The position numbers were made by a program, and so were the translations under genes. DNA of 14,127 nucleotides from the NCBI GenBank assembly GCA_044361365.1, contig JBIKIW010000034.1, forward strand, positions 1 to 14,127, read 5' to 3'. This document shows, one piece after another, positions 1-7,351 of the stretch (the stretch's first letter is position 1; each line of letters opens with the position of its first letter). The notes beneath the pieces were generated by a model. The model was given only the letters and a program-made list of their open reading frames with translations. It searched no databases and was not told the origin of the DNA. The stretch comes from JBIKIW01 sp044361365 (lineage in GTDB: Bacteria > Patescibacteriota > JACMRA01).

Positions 1-8
1 CCCGCACC

Positions 9-77
9 AAAATACACACTCAAAGCCTACAAAACTCATTCCATTCAAACAGTTGTAGTCTTTTCTTTGTGTATTTT
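9..77. repeat. 10-bp perfect inverted repeat, long loop
   Basis: AAAATACACA at 9-18 is exactly the reverse complement of TGTGTATTTT at 68-77, separated by 49 bases. A second, overlapping pair, CCAAAAT (7-13) and ATTTTGG (79-85), extends the symmetry. It could be a weak terminator-like or protein-binding structure of a gene lying before the window, or chance in AT-rich DNA. Confidence 0.35.
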
Positions 78-171
78 AATTTTGGTTTGAGTATAAATTC
101 ATCAAGTATCTTTGACTTGGGTTTTTTGTTTGTTGCGATTCGGGTTGGAAGGTTATACCCATTTCGCTAAC

Positions 172-217
172 TACCCCGTCCGCTAACGCGTCCACCCCTT
201 CGCGAGGCAAAGGGGAA
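172..217. repeat. Interspersed palindromic repeat, copy A
   Basis: This block is GC-rich against an AT-rich background and carries two small hairpins in series. The first is CGC (181-183) with GCG (188-190). The second is CCCCTT (195-200) with AAGGGG (210-215). The heptamer CGCTAAC occurs at 165-171 and again at 181-187. The order is a C-rich arm ending GTCC, a mini hairpin, CCACC, then a longer hairpin. The element at 7121-7204 has the same order, so both look like degenerate members of one interspersed repeat family. Similar hairpin repeats are familiar in Firmicutes and CPR genomes; assignment to such a family is inference. Confidence 0.45.
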
Positions 218-315
218 TTTTAGCTTAGCTTCAATTTGATGTTAGGCTGTTGTTAGTGAAATAGCTATAAGTGGAGTGAGTTGACTTAAATAATTACTAG
301 GTAAAGCTTTTTAGG

Positions 316-1569
316 GTGAAATCAAAAAAATTGATAAAGTTATTTCCTTCTGTACTTTTTTCATTTTCTAATATTTTAAACCTTGGAATCACACTTTTAG
401 CTTCACTGGTTCTAAGTTTGTTTAAAAACAACGAAGCTGATTTTGGTAAAGCTATTTTTGCCTTATCTTTAATCAACACGATTACTTATCTAAACGAGTC
501 TGGTTTTTCAGAGACTGTGCAGGTTTTTGCAATAGAAAAAAAGTACCAAAAGATATTTAGAAACATTCTTAAAAGGCAATTTATATTAAATTTATTTTGG
601 GGGGCAATTATGTTTGGTATAGCAGTTTTATCAGGTTTTAGTTACAAAGAATCGTTTCTTATGTTGCCTTGTATTTTTTATAGTCAACTAAATACACTAA
701 TTGCTGGTTTTGCAGGATTAAACCAGAAAATTAGAGCGTTTTTTTATCAGACAATGATGATCTTGATAAGCTTGGTTGGTATTTTTGTCTTATCTTTTTC
801 TTTTGATAATACATCTGCAACCATAATTGGACTTGGTTTAGGGATTGGGATTTGCGTGGTTTTGGTTATTTTGGATTACAAAATTCAAGGTCTTTTGGAC
901 GAAGGGGTTGAGCTAGATAGCAAGTTAAATTTGTTTGCGAAAAGTACTTTTTGGTATTATATATGCTTTTTACTCCTAAGTCAGTCAGATATCTTTATTT
1001 TAAACTATTTCTTGGGAATTGAGTATGTAGGTGTGTATAAAACGATAGCTCAAATTGCTAATTTATTTAAAATTCCAGCTATTTTGGTGTCAGTTCCGTT
1101 GTTGCCATATTTGAGTGAAAAGTTAAAAAATTCTGTAATTAATAGTAATATTGGTAAAATAAGATCAATTCTACAAAAAATAATTTTTAGCCTTTTTTTA
1201 TTTTCTACTTTAACAATTGGCTTGATTTATGTTTTTGGTGATTGGTTTTTAAGGTTGGTTTATGGTTTTGAGGGTTCAAGTTTTTTGCTGACAATATTAG
1301 CTTTAGCTTTTATTTTTGAAGGTTTAAGCTTTTTGCTAATTACTTTTTTTCAGGCTTTAGAAAAAACCCAAATAGTTTGGAAAATTACGTTGTTTCAATT
1401 ATTGACATACCTTGTTTTGATGATTTCAGCAGCTCGTAGTTTGTATAGTGCGGGTTTGATAATTTTGCTTGTACAAATCTTGGGTCTCGCTTGCCATTTT
1501 TATTTTTTTCTCAGATATACCAAAAGTGACTATATCAAAAAGCATCTTACCAGCCAATCCAAAGCTTAG
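316..1569 (+). CDS. Wzx-like polysaccharide flippase (MATE/PST type)
   Basis: This 417-aa integral membrane protein consists almost entirely of hydrophobic segments (roughly 12) joined by short basic loops such as the K/R-rich stretch near residues 75-88. It has the look of the polysaccharide transporter (Wzx/RfbX) branch of the MOP exporter superfamily, which flips undecaprenyl-linked oligosaccharides across the inner membrane. Family cues include a short basic N-terminus before TM1 (KSKKLIKLF), the segment NEADFGKAIFALSLINTI near residues 38-55, and a QSDIFILNYFLGIEYVGVYK-type TM7 region (about 223-242). The start is GTG at 316, with only a weak AGG nearby. Its 3' end overlaps the aminotransferase gene by 44 nt, indicating a translationally coupled operon. 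The transported glycan cannot be told from sequence. Confidence 0.82.
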   Translation: MKSKKLIKLFPSVLFSFSNILNLGITLLASLVLSLFKNNEADFGKAIFALSLINTITYLNESGFSETVQVFAIEKKYQKIFRNILKRQFILNLFWGAIMFGIAVLSGFSYKESFLMLPCIFYSQLNTLIAGFAGLNQKIRAFFYQTMMILISLVGIFVLSFSFDNTSATIIGLGLGIGICVVLVILDYKIQGLLDEGVELDSKLNLFAKSTFWYYICFLLLSQSDIFILNYFLGIEYVGVYKTIAQIANLFKIPAILVSVPLLPYLSEKLKNSVINSNIGKIRSILQKIIFSLFLFSTLTIGLIYVFGDWFLRLVYGFEGSSFLLTILALAFIFEGLSFLLITFFQALEKTQIVWKITLFQLLTYLVLMISAARSLYSAGLIILLVQILGLACHFYFFLRYTKSDYIKKHLTSQSKA

Positions 1570-2638
1570 CTACTTAGAACATAAAGAAGAAATTCACGAA
1601 GCCATTGAAAGAGTTTTGGAGAGCGGGTTTTATATAATGGGCAGTGAGTGTGATCTTTTTGAAAAAGAGTTTGCTCAATATCTGGGTGTTAAATATTGTA
1701 TTGGGGTTAATTCGGGTACTGATGCAATTACACTAGCCATCAAGTCACTTGAGCTAGAGGTTGGAAGTGAGGTGATTTTACCTAGCCACACTTCGCAAGG
1801 AAGCTTAGTTGGAATTTATGAAAATAATCTAAAACCAATATTTTGCGACGTTGACCCAGAAACCTTCAATATTACTTTAGAAAATGTTTTGGATAAAATA
1901 ACACCTAAAACCAAAGCTATAGTTGGTGTACACCTTTACGGACAGGCATTTGAAGTAGCTAAGATAGTTGAGTTTTGTAAGCAAAAAAATATTTACCTGG
2001 TTGAAGATTGTGCACAAGCACACGGAGCAGAGTTTAATCAAAAAAAAGTGGGTAGTTTTGGAGATTTGGCAGCTTTTAGCTTTTATCCAACCAAAAATTT
2101 GGGAGCTTTGGGTGATGGCGGTGCGATTGCTACAAATAATTTTGATTTAGCTAAAAAAATTCAACAATTGCGTCAGTACGGCTGGGAAGAAAGATATGTA
2201 GCCAAAAGACTTGGTATAAATAGCAGATTAGACGAAATTCAAGCCGCAATTTTAAGGGTAAAACTAAAACACCTAAATTCTGAAAATGCTTTAAGAGCTA
2301 AAATCGCACAAGAGTATAACAACCGTTTAACCAACAAAATCGTAAAACCCCAATTAGCTGATCACAATACTCATGTATATCACCAATATACGATCAAGAC
2401 TAACAAAAGAGACGAACTTTTAGCCTTTTTACAGGACAGAAAAATTTTAGCTAATATTCTTTACCCGCTCGCACTCCACCAACAACCTGCTTTAAAGCAT
2501 TTTTATACAACCCAAGGCGACCTTGAAAACACCGAAACAGTGCTATCACAAATTTTGTGCTTGCCGATATATCCACAGTTAGCTTCGAACGAAGTTGATA
2601 TGGTTATTAATTCAGTCAATCAGTTTTTTACAGAATAA
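1526..2638 (+). CDS. DegT/DnrJ/EryC1/StrS sugar aminotransferase
   Basis: PLP-dependent enzyme of the family that converts nucleotide-linked ketosugars to aminosugars. I chose GTG 1526 (370 aa). An upstream in-frame ATG at 1469 would add 19 hydrophobic residues foreign to the family and deepen the overlap with the flippase to 101 nt, whereas residues from ILPANPKLSY onward match the usual family N-terminus. Numbered from GTG 1526, visible motifs are NSGTDAI (62-68, phosphate-binding), the HLYGQ loop (about 136-140), EDCAQAHGA (160-168, with the Asp that contacts the PLP ring nitrogen), SFYPTKNLGALGDGG (185-199, internal aldimine Lys190), and NSRLDEIQAAIL (232-243). The length is normal. A 3-amino-3,6-dideoxyhexose transaminase (FdtB/QdtB-like) is possible, since a sugar cupin is encoded next door, but the substrate is unproven. 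The gene converges with the minus operon, the ends overlapping by 19 nt. Confidence 0.9.
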   Translation: MTISKSILPANPKLSYLEHKEEIHEAIERVLESGFYIMGSECDLFEKEFAQYLGVKYCIGVNSGTDAITLAIKSLELEVGSEVILPSHTSQGSLVGIYENNLKPIFCDVDPETFNITLENVLDKITPKTKAIVGVHLYGQAFEVAKIVEFCKQKNIYLVEDCAQAHGAEFNQKKVGSFGDLAAFSFYPTKNLGALGDGGAIATNNFDLAKKIQQLRQYGWEERYVAKRLGINSRLDEIQAAILRVKLKHLNSENALRAKIAQEYNNRLTNKIVKPQLADHNTHVYHQYTIKTNKRDELLAFLQDRKILANILYPLALHQQPALKHFYTTQGDLENTETVLSQILCLPIYPQLASNEVDMVINSVNQFFTE

Positions 2639-4287
2639 TCGAAGGTGTCAGGTTTTTTCGGGTTATATTTTTTATCGGTCAAAACAAACAACATCAGCTC
2701 TTGGTCTTTTGATAAATTTTCAAACCTCACTGCGTGGTAAGTGTTCATCAAAATTAATTTGTTCTCTTTTTCTGAGTCGATCTCAAAGATTTGCTGTTGC
2801 TTGCTTTCAATATCTTCCAAAACAATTCTAGCTCGAGAGCTTAAAACAAGAAGCCATCTTTTAGAAAATTTGTGATAGTGGTTTCCACCAAAACTTTTTG
2901 GAGGTAATTTTAAAATAAAGAAATGTTCAATTTTTTGCTCTGAAAAGAAATCTACCGGGTTAATTAATTTGTATTTATTTTTGGTCAAAACTTCTTTCAT
3001 TGGTAGCGATCCGTCTTCATTGAGAGTTAGTTTGCTAAAATCGTCTGCCCAATCTTGATCCTTTAGAAAATAAAACAAGTAACCCGAAAGTGCCGTTAAA
3101 TAAACAACTAAAGCTGCTAAAGGTGGAATAGCGGGGTGAAAATTACTCACTGAAATACTTATAAAAACAATATATATAAATATTTTTACAAAGCTTATAT
3201 TTCTAACCAAAACAACCCTTTCTCGAGCCAATAAATAAGCCAAAAATGGTAGCCCTAAAGTAAAAACCGAGTCTGCTAACAACTTTAGTACAAATACTAA
3301 ATATAATCGATCAGCATTCAAACTAATTCCTGTAAAAAGTGGAATAACCTTAATTCCAATAAAAAAACTAAACAGAAAAGTTATCAAAACCAGGACACAA
3401 GTTATGAAAAATATATTTAAAACTAACCTGCCAATCCTTTGACTTGGTTTGTTTTTGAAAAGATAGCTTAAAATAGGTAACGCCGGCGTAAAAATTAAAA
3501 TTCCCACAAGACTCGGAGTGGAACCAAAAAAATTAACCACTCCAAAGGAGGTTGCGGCTTTAATTCCACGAAAGTAAGAGTTTAAAATTAAATCAGAAAA
3601 AGATATCAAAAGATCAGAAAATAAAAGAACAACAACGCTATACCAAAAACTAGTAATCCGTCTTGTAGGTTTTAGTTGCAGGCTGAGGTATTTTTTTTTG
3701 TAAAATTGAAACAAAATGAGTCCATTTGGGATTGTCCAAGATAAAAATCTCCCAAACAAAAGGCTGAAAATAGGATTTCGACTAAAAAGATATGCAACTG
3801 AGGTTATTGCTATAAACCCTAAATTGCTAAGAATTATATATATTCCACTAGTAAAAAGCTTTAACTGTCCAGAAAAAGCCAAGGCTAGTAGATTAAAAAT
3901 TGAGGCTTGCGTAGTGAGTATTAACAACCAAAAATAGTCTTCAAAAAAATTGGTTTTTACTTGAATTAGAAGTAATATAAAGCACAGTATGGAGTTTAAA
4001 ATAAAATTCAGGAAAATCGAAGAACTCATAACCCTCGGAGTTGGCAAAGTAAGCAAAAATTTTTGAGCCACTTCAGCCAAGCCAAAATCACTGCCCAAAT
4101 TGTAAAAGCTAATAAATGTTATAATTACAGTAAATAAAAAAGATTGGCTTTCGGGTAAATTTCGAAAGAAAATCACAATCAATAAAAAAGGTGTTAGGTA
4201 GTTAGATACCTTTCCAGCCCACAAAACAAATATATTTTGTATAAGTTCTTTCTCTAGTCCTAAATATTGACTTATTTTATATAACAT
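2620..4287 (-). CDS. Flippase fused to C-terminal sugar cupin
   Basis: 555 aa in two parts. Residues 1 to about 410 are a Wzx-like membrane transporter with about 12 hydrophobic segments. After a polar linker (411-450), residues 455-545 form a cupin: GGNHYHK (467-473) supplies the HxH of cupin motif 1, a beta-rich RWLLVLSSRARIVLED stretch follows, and NTYHAVRFEN (515-524) supplies the motif 2 His518. The YNPKKPDTF tail (541-549) recalls CapF C-terminal and RmlC/WxcM-like sugar cupins, which epimerise or isomerise nucleotide sugars or bind them. Exact activity is unclear. The fusion appears genuine: the frame is continuous, and the only convenient internal ATG (2998-3000, residue 430) has no Shine-Dalgarno sequence. 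The ATG start overlaps the methyltransferase stop by 11 nt, so it is the third gene of a coupled operon. The TGA stop lies inside the end of the convergent aminotransferase gene. Confidence 0.82.
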   Translation of the reverse strand: MLYKISQYLGLEKELIQNIFVLWAGKVSNYLTPFLLIVIFFRNLPESQSFLFTVIITFISFYNLGSDFGLAEVAQKFLLTLPTPRVMSSSIFLNFILNSILCFILLLIQVKTNFFEDYFWLLILTTQASIFNLLALAFSGQLKLFTSGIYIILSNLGFIAITSVAYLFSRNPIFSLLFGRFLSWTIPNGLILFQFYKKKYLSLQLKPTRRITSFWYSVVVLLFSDLLISFSDLILNSYFRGIKAATSFGVVNFFGSTPSLVGILIFTPALPILSYLFKNKPSQRIGRLVLNIFFITCVLVLITFLFSFFIGIKVIPLFTGISLNADRLYLVFVLKLLADSVFTLGLPFLAYLLARERVVLVRNISFVKIFIYIVFISISVSNFHPAIPPLAALVVYLTALSGYLFYFLKDQDWADDFSKLTLNEDGSLPMKEVLTKNKYKLINPVDFFSEQKIEHFFILKLPPKSFGGNHYHKFSKRWLLVLSSRARIVLEDIESKQQQIFEIDSEKENKLILMNTYHAVRFENLSKDQELMLFVLTDKKYNPKKPDTFDYSVKN

Positions 4288-5053
4288 TTTTGGTGCAAAC
4301 TACAAACAATGATGATCCAATGGGAAGTTTAATTTTAAACTTTAAAAGCATATTCTCGATCAACATTATTTTTGTTAAAATCCAGTTTATGGGAATTATT
4401 GGTACTCCTTGATCAGATTCCAGTTTTTTACTAAATTTTTGAGTAAGATTTTTTAAGATTTTTATAGCGGCAACCAGCGGGAAAAGTAAAAAGACTCTGT
4501 AGGTTAGGACTTCAATTTTCCAGCCAGTTTTTTTGAGTAAATTTTCTAATTGGCTGTAAGTGTATCTAATTTGAACATTACAAACTTTGTCATGCTGGGA
4601 AAACAAAAAAGGTAGAGCCGCAGTGTTTATAATTAAAATACCTTTATTTTTTAAGATTCTATCAGCTTCAGTTAATAAATCAGTCGTTTGAGATTCGTCC
4701 AACATGGCAATTAAATCCATCAATAAAACAACATCTTGAGACTCATTTTTTAATTTTGTATCGATAGCATTTCCTACGACGACATTATCTAAACCTCTTT
4801 GTTTGCAAAACTCCACCGCCTTGGGAGATAAATCTAAACCAAATAAGTTTTGATATCCAAGCTTTTTTAAATGCAATAAATTTCTGCCCGTACCACAGCC
4901 AATATCTGCTATAAAGGCATCCTTATGAGAATATCTTGCTACACAAAAGCTCATAATCTCTCTCAAACCCCGATACCACCAAAGCCTATCTTCAGAGTCA
5001 AACATATCTTTATATTGACTTTCGTGCATTTCTTTAAAATCTTTTTTAGACAT
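4277..5053 (-). CDS. Class I SAM-dependent methyltransferase
   Basis: 258 aa. The Rossmann-fold SAM site is clear: motif I IADIGCGTGRNL (48-59), the acidic end of beta2 in FGLDLSP (71-77, Asp74 to bind ribose hydroxyls), GNAIDT (94-99) for motif II, and VLLMDLIAML (109-118) for motif III. An N-terminal helix with WWYRGLRE (25-32) is common in UbiE/Methyltransf_11-type enzymes of glycan clusters. The C-terminal third (about 180-258) is hydrophobic and basic (FLLFPLVAAIKILKN), suggesting membrane association. It lies 3 nt after the GT2 gene and overlaps the flippase-cupin, so the three are coupled. It probably methylates a sugar or a lipid-linked glycan, but the acceptor is unknown. Confidence 0.85.
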   Translation of the reverse strand: MSKKDFKEMHESQYKDMFDSEDRLWWYRGLREIMSFCVARYSHKDAFIADIGCGTGRNLLHLKKLGYQNLFGLDLSPKAVEFCKQRGLDNVVVGNAIDTKLKNESQDVVLLMDLIAMLDESQTTDLLTEADRILKNKGILIINTAALPFLFSQHDKVCNVQIRYTYSQLENLLKKTGWKIEVLTYRVFLLFPLVAAIKILKNLTQKFSKKLESDQGVPIIPINWILTKIMLIENMLLKFKIKLPIGSSLFVVCTKNVI

Positions 5054-5056
5054 AAA

Positions 5057-5776
5057 TTAGATATTTTTTTTAAATTTGATTTTCCAAAATAATTTTAAAT
5101 CGCCGACCAATTTTTCTTTTGCCAAGGAAAAAACTGTATAGTTTGATTTTCCATATATTCTTGGATTGTGACCAACAGGTATTTGGGCAAATTTTGCATT
5201 TTGTAAAGCAAGTTTAACAATCAACTCTGGCAAAATAGAAGCGTCTTTGCTTGTTAAGTTTATTTTTTTTAGAATATTGTTATTAATCAGTCTAAAGTCA
5301 CAGTCAACATCACGAATAGGAAAGCTAAATAAAATTTTTGAGAATAATCTATAAACCTCTCCAAAGAATATTCTTAGCACATTGTCTTTACGATTGATTT
5401 TATAGCCATTAACAACATCAGCTCCAGTTTCTTTTTGTTTCTGAACAAGTTTGGGTAGCTCCTCAAGGTTGTACTGAGCGTCTCCGTCGGTATAAAAAAC
5501 CCATTCTTTGCTAGCCGTTTTAAAACCTTCTTTGATGACTGCATAGCCTTCTTGGTTGTCAGACTTATCAACTATTTTCAAATCTTTGTAGTGATTTTTA
5601 GCTTCAAGTATTTGCTGGTAGGTGTCGTCTTTTGAATTTCCTCCATGCAAAGCTATAACCTCCAAGTTTTCAGCCACTTCTTTACCAATTTGGTAAGCTT
5701 TATCTATCTGAGTCTTTACAGTTCCAGAGTCGTTGTAAAAAGGAAAAAAAATGCTTAACTCTTTTAGCTTGACCAT
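5057..5776 (-). CDS. GT2 family glycosyltransferase (DPM1-like)
   Basis: 239 aa, GT-A fold. It has an N-terminal nucleotide-binding start (ELSIFFPFYND, 6-16), the metal-binding DGD at 97-99 within VFYTDGDAQ, and RDVDCDFRL (155-163) followed by HNPRIYGKSNY (203-213). The latter two are typical of the polyprenyl-phosphate mannose/glucose synthase (DPM1/GtrB) branch. It lacks the C-terminal membrane helices of GtrB, like the soluble DPM1 form. Where the family usually has DDGSxD, this protein reads HGGNSKDD (44-51), an unusual variation. As first gene of the minus operon it lies 43 bp from the divergent PIG-V-like gene. A polyprenyl-phosphate sugar made here could be the donor for that enzyme, which is inference. 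The ATG has no Shine-Dalgarno sequence; a TATTAT 6 nt upstream hints at a leaderless message. Confidence 0.85.
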   Translation of the reverse strand: MVKLKELSIFFPFYNDSGTVKTQIDKAYQIGKEVAENLEVIALHGGNSKDDTYQQILEAKNHYKDLKIVDKSDNQEGYAVIKEGFKTASKEWVFYTDGDAQYNLEELPKLVQKQKETGADVVNGYKINRKDNVLRIFFGEVYRLFSKILFSFPIRDVDCDFRLINNNILKKINLTSKDASILPELIVKLALQNAKFAQIPVGHNPRIYGKSNYTVFSLAKEKLVGDLKLFWKIKFKKNI

Positions 5777-5819
5777 ATTTATATAATATCGTTTTTTATT
5801 AATTTGTAAAAAGTCCGAT
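5777..5819. promoter_or_regulatory. Divergent promoter region, GT2 / PIG-V-like genes
   Basis: These 43 bases separate two divergent starts, so both promoters must lie here or inside the genes. On the minus strand TATTAT (5788-5783) lies 6 nt from the GT2 ATG, with a weak TTTTAC (5811-5806) 17 nt further up. This would give a nearly leaderless mRNA. On the + strand TATAAT is at 5782-5787, 32 nt before the GTG, but no -35 box is spaced correctly. AT-rich DNA makes such boxes common, so the assignment is tentative. Confidence 0.35.
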
Positions 5820-6956
5820 GTGTCAAATTATAAGCTGATTTCAAAAAACCTTAAAAAAAATTTTAAAAATATTTGGGCCAATGATTTTGCTAAAGTTTTA
5901 CTAATTTTTTTGGCTAGTAGGATTTTTATTTTTGGTATTAGTTTTGTTGCAGATTTTGGATTTTTTGGCTTAAATAGAAACCTTTTTGAGATAAGTACTA
6001 TTTGGAATAAATTTGATGTTGGTTTTTATAAATCTATTGCTGAAAATGGATACGAAGTCAGAGCTTATACAGCTAGCAAACAAGCTAACTGGGGTTTTAT
6101 GCCACTTTATCCAATTACTGTTGGATTTTTTTTAAAACTTATCCCGCTATCTTTTTTTAACTTAGCTTCTATTTTATCAAACATATTTAGCTTTGCGGGA
6201 GTTTATATTTTGTTTAAAACTCTAAAAGAAAGATTAGGAGAGAACAAATCTCAATTCTTAGTGGCGTATCTTTTTTCGGCTGGCAGTTTTTATCTTTCTA
6301 TACCCTACAACGAAAGTTTGTATATTTTACTACTTGCACTTGTTTTTTATTTTACAAAGAAAGAGTATTTTTTGGCAGCCTCTTTGTTTACAGGGCTTGC
6401 AATAGCAACTCGACTTCAATCCCTAGCTTTGCTGGCAATTCCTGGTATTGCGTTTTTACAATCTGCAAAACAATCTTGGAAAAACAAAATTTGGAAAAGT
6501 TTTATCTTTGTGGCAGTTGTGGCTATACCTATGGTGATTTTTATGATTTATATGAAACAAATAACCGGAAATCCTTTAGCTTTTATACAAATTCAATCGG
6601 CGTGGGAAAATCCCGATCCTTACCCTTTTAGAGCTTTTGTTGACTTGCTAAAGCTACCCATATCGTTTTCTTCAGTAGCTAATTTTTTGATGTGGATACC
6701 GTTTTGGTTTTTATTAGTCAAAAATTATCACAAACTCCCAATAAACGAACTTTTGTTTTGTTTTGGAGTAATTATGATATCCACCAGCACTCATCATTTT
6801 TATGGAACTTATCGCTATACATTAGCTCTAATACCTTTTTATACCATTTTAAATAATGAAAAATCATGGATACAGCAACTGTTTTTAAACATTCAACTGG
6901 TGGCTGCAGTAATTTATATTTTTGCTTTTATTGGAGGTAAGTTTTTGGCTGTTTAA
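5820..6956 (+). CDS. PIG-V-like membrane mannosyltransferase (GT-C)
   Basis: 378-aa multi-pass membrane protein resembling bacterial relatives of GPI mannosyltransferase 2 (PIG-V, GT76). GT-C enzymes use polyprenyl-phosphate sugars as donors on the outer face of the membrane. The first extracytoplasmic loop carries WNKFDVGFY (62-70), whose Asp66 is the expected catalytic acid, followed by AENGYE (74-79). Further family marks are FMPLYP (93-98), PYNESLY (162-168) and ATRLQ (196-200), between about 9-10 hydrophobic helices. GTG 5820 is the start: the ATG one base upstream (5819) hits a stop after six codons. It is transcribed away from the GT2 operon and is the last glycan gene. The sugar (mannose or other) and acceptor are not determinable. 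Confidence 0.78.
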   Translation: MSNYKLISKNLKKNFKNIWANDFAKVLLIFLASRIFIFGISFVADFGFFGLNRNLFEISTIWNKFDVGFYKSIAENGYEVRAYTASKQANWGFMPLYPITVGFFLKLIPLSFFNLASILSNIFSFAGVYILFKTLKERLGENKSQFLVAYLFSAGSFYLSIPYNESLYILLLALVFYFTKKEYFLAASLFTGLAIATRLQSLALLAIPGIAFLQSAKQSWKNKIWKSFIFVAVVAIPMVIFMIYMKQITGNPLAFIQIQSAWENPDPYPFRAFVDLLKLPISFSSVANFLMWIPFWFLLVKNYHKLPINELLFCFGVIMISTSTHHFYGTYRYTLALIPFYTILNNEKSWIQQLFLNIQLVAAVIYIFAFIGGKFLAV

Positions 6957-7351
6957 TGTAGAACCCATTTGAAAACTAATCCGAATCAACACAGACTTAA
7001 ATAGTTTTGCCCTGATAAGAAACCAATTGCAAATTTGGACTTGTTCTAAACGACCTTAGGGTGCATGAAGGGGAATGTCCGATAGTACAAGGGGTTTGTG
7101 GAAATTTAAAGTGAGGTAAAACACCTTCCGCCATCTACGATGACACCTTCCTCAAGGAAGGACTAACTCATAGTCCGTTGGGACAGCTCCTCCTCTCAGG
7201 GAGCAACTGGCACTTTGGGCTTAATTTTAGGCAAAAGAAATCAAACAGGTTCTATATTTTGATGCGGTTTTGAATATAAGATATAGCTGTATCAAAAAAC
7301 TAATTTACTTTAGGCTCTTGCCCAAACTTAAAATCTTTTTGAGGTTAAAGT
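6957..7351. other. 395-bp intergenic region upstream of der
   Basis: No coding frame or tRNA is recognisable. The middle (7121-7204) is a chain of short hairpins, listed separately. A near-palindrome GATATAGCTGTATC at 7280-7293 (one mismatched pair) could be an operator. No promoter with well-spaced -35 and -10 boxes was found. The region ends with GAGG at 7341-7344, 7 nt before the der ATG, one of the clearest Shine-Dalgarno sequences in the window. Confidence 0.5.
7121..7204. repeat. Interspersed palindromic repeat, copy B
   Basis: Four short hairpins stand in a row: CATC/GATG (7132-7142), CCTTCC/GGAAGG with loop TCAA (7146-7161), GTCC/GGAC with loop GTTG (7173-7184), and GCTCC/GGAGC (7186-7204). 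The nonamer ACACCTTCC occurs at 7121-7129 and exactly again at 7143-7151. The first half has the same plan as copy A at 172-217. Expressed RNA would fold into a compact multi-hairpin element. Whether it is a mobile repeat remnant or a functional leader of der is open. Confidence 0.5.

Larger units (their letters stand above)
1..315. other. Noncoding lead-in with palindromic repeats
   Basis: No open reading frame of useful length and no tRNA is visible in this stretch. It holds a 10-bp inverted repeat (9-18 with 68-77) and a GC-richer palindromic block (172-217), listed separately. The last part (about 220-315) is AT-rich and must hold the leader of the flippase gene. A TTGACT lies at 281-286, but no -10 box sits at a proper distance from it, so I do not call a promoter. 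Confidence 0.6.

Noticed and set aside
1469..1525. ATG 1469 as start of the aminotransferase
   Set aside because: It would add 19 hydrophobic residues not seen in the family and increase overlap with the flippase gene to 101 nt; GTG 1526 fits better.
7000..7110. tRNA or other structured RNA gene in the der upstream region
   Set aside because: No cloverleaf with acceptor, anticodon and T-loop (GTTCRA) signals could be built.
7121..7204. CRISPR array
   Set aside because: There are only two 9-bp direct repeats 22 bp apart and no regular spacers. The structure is a run of hairpins.
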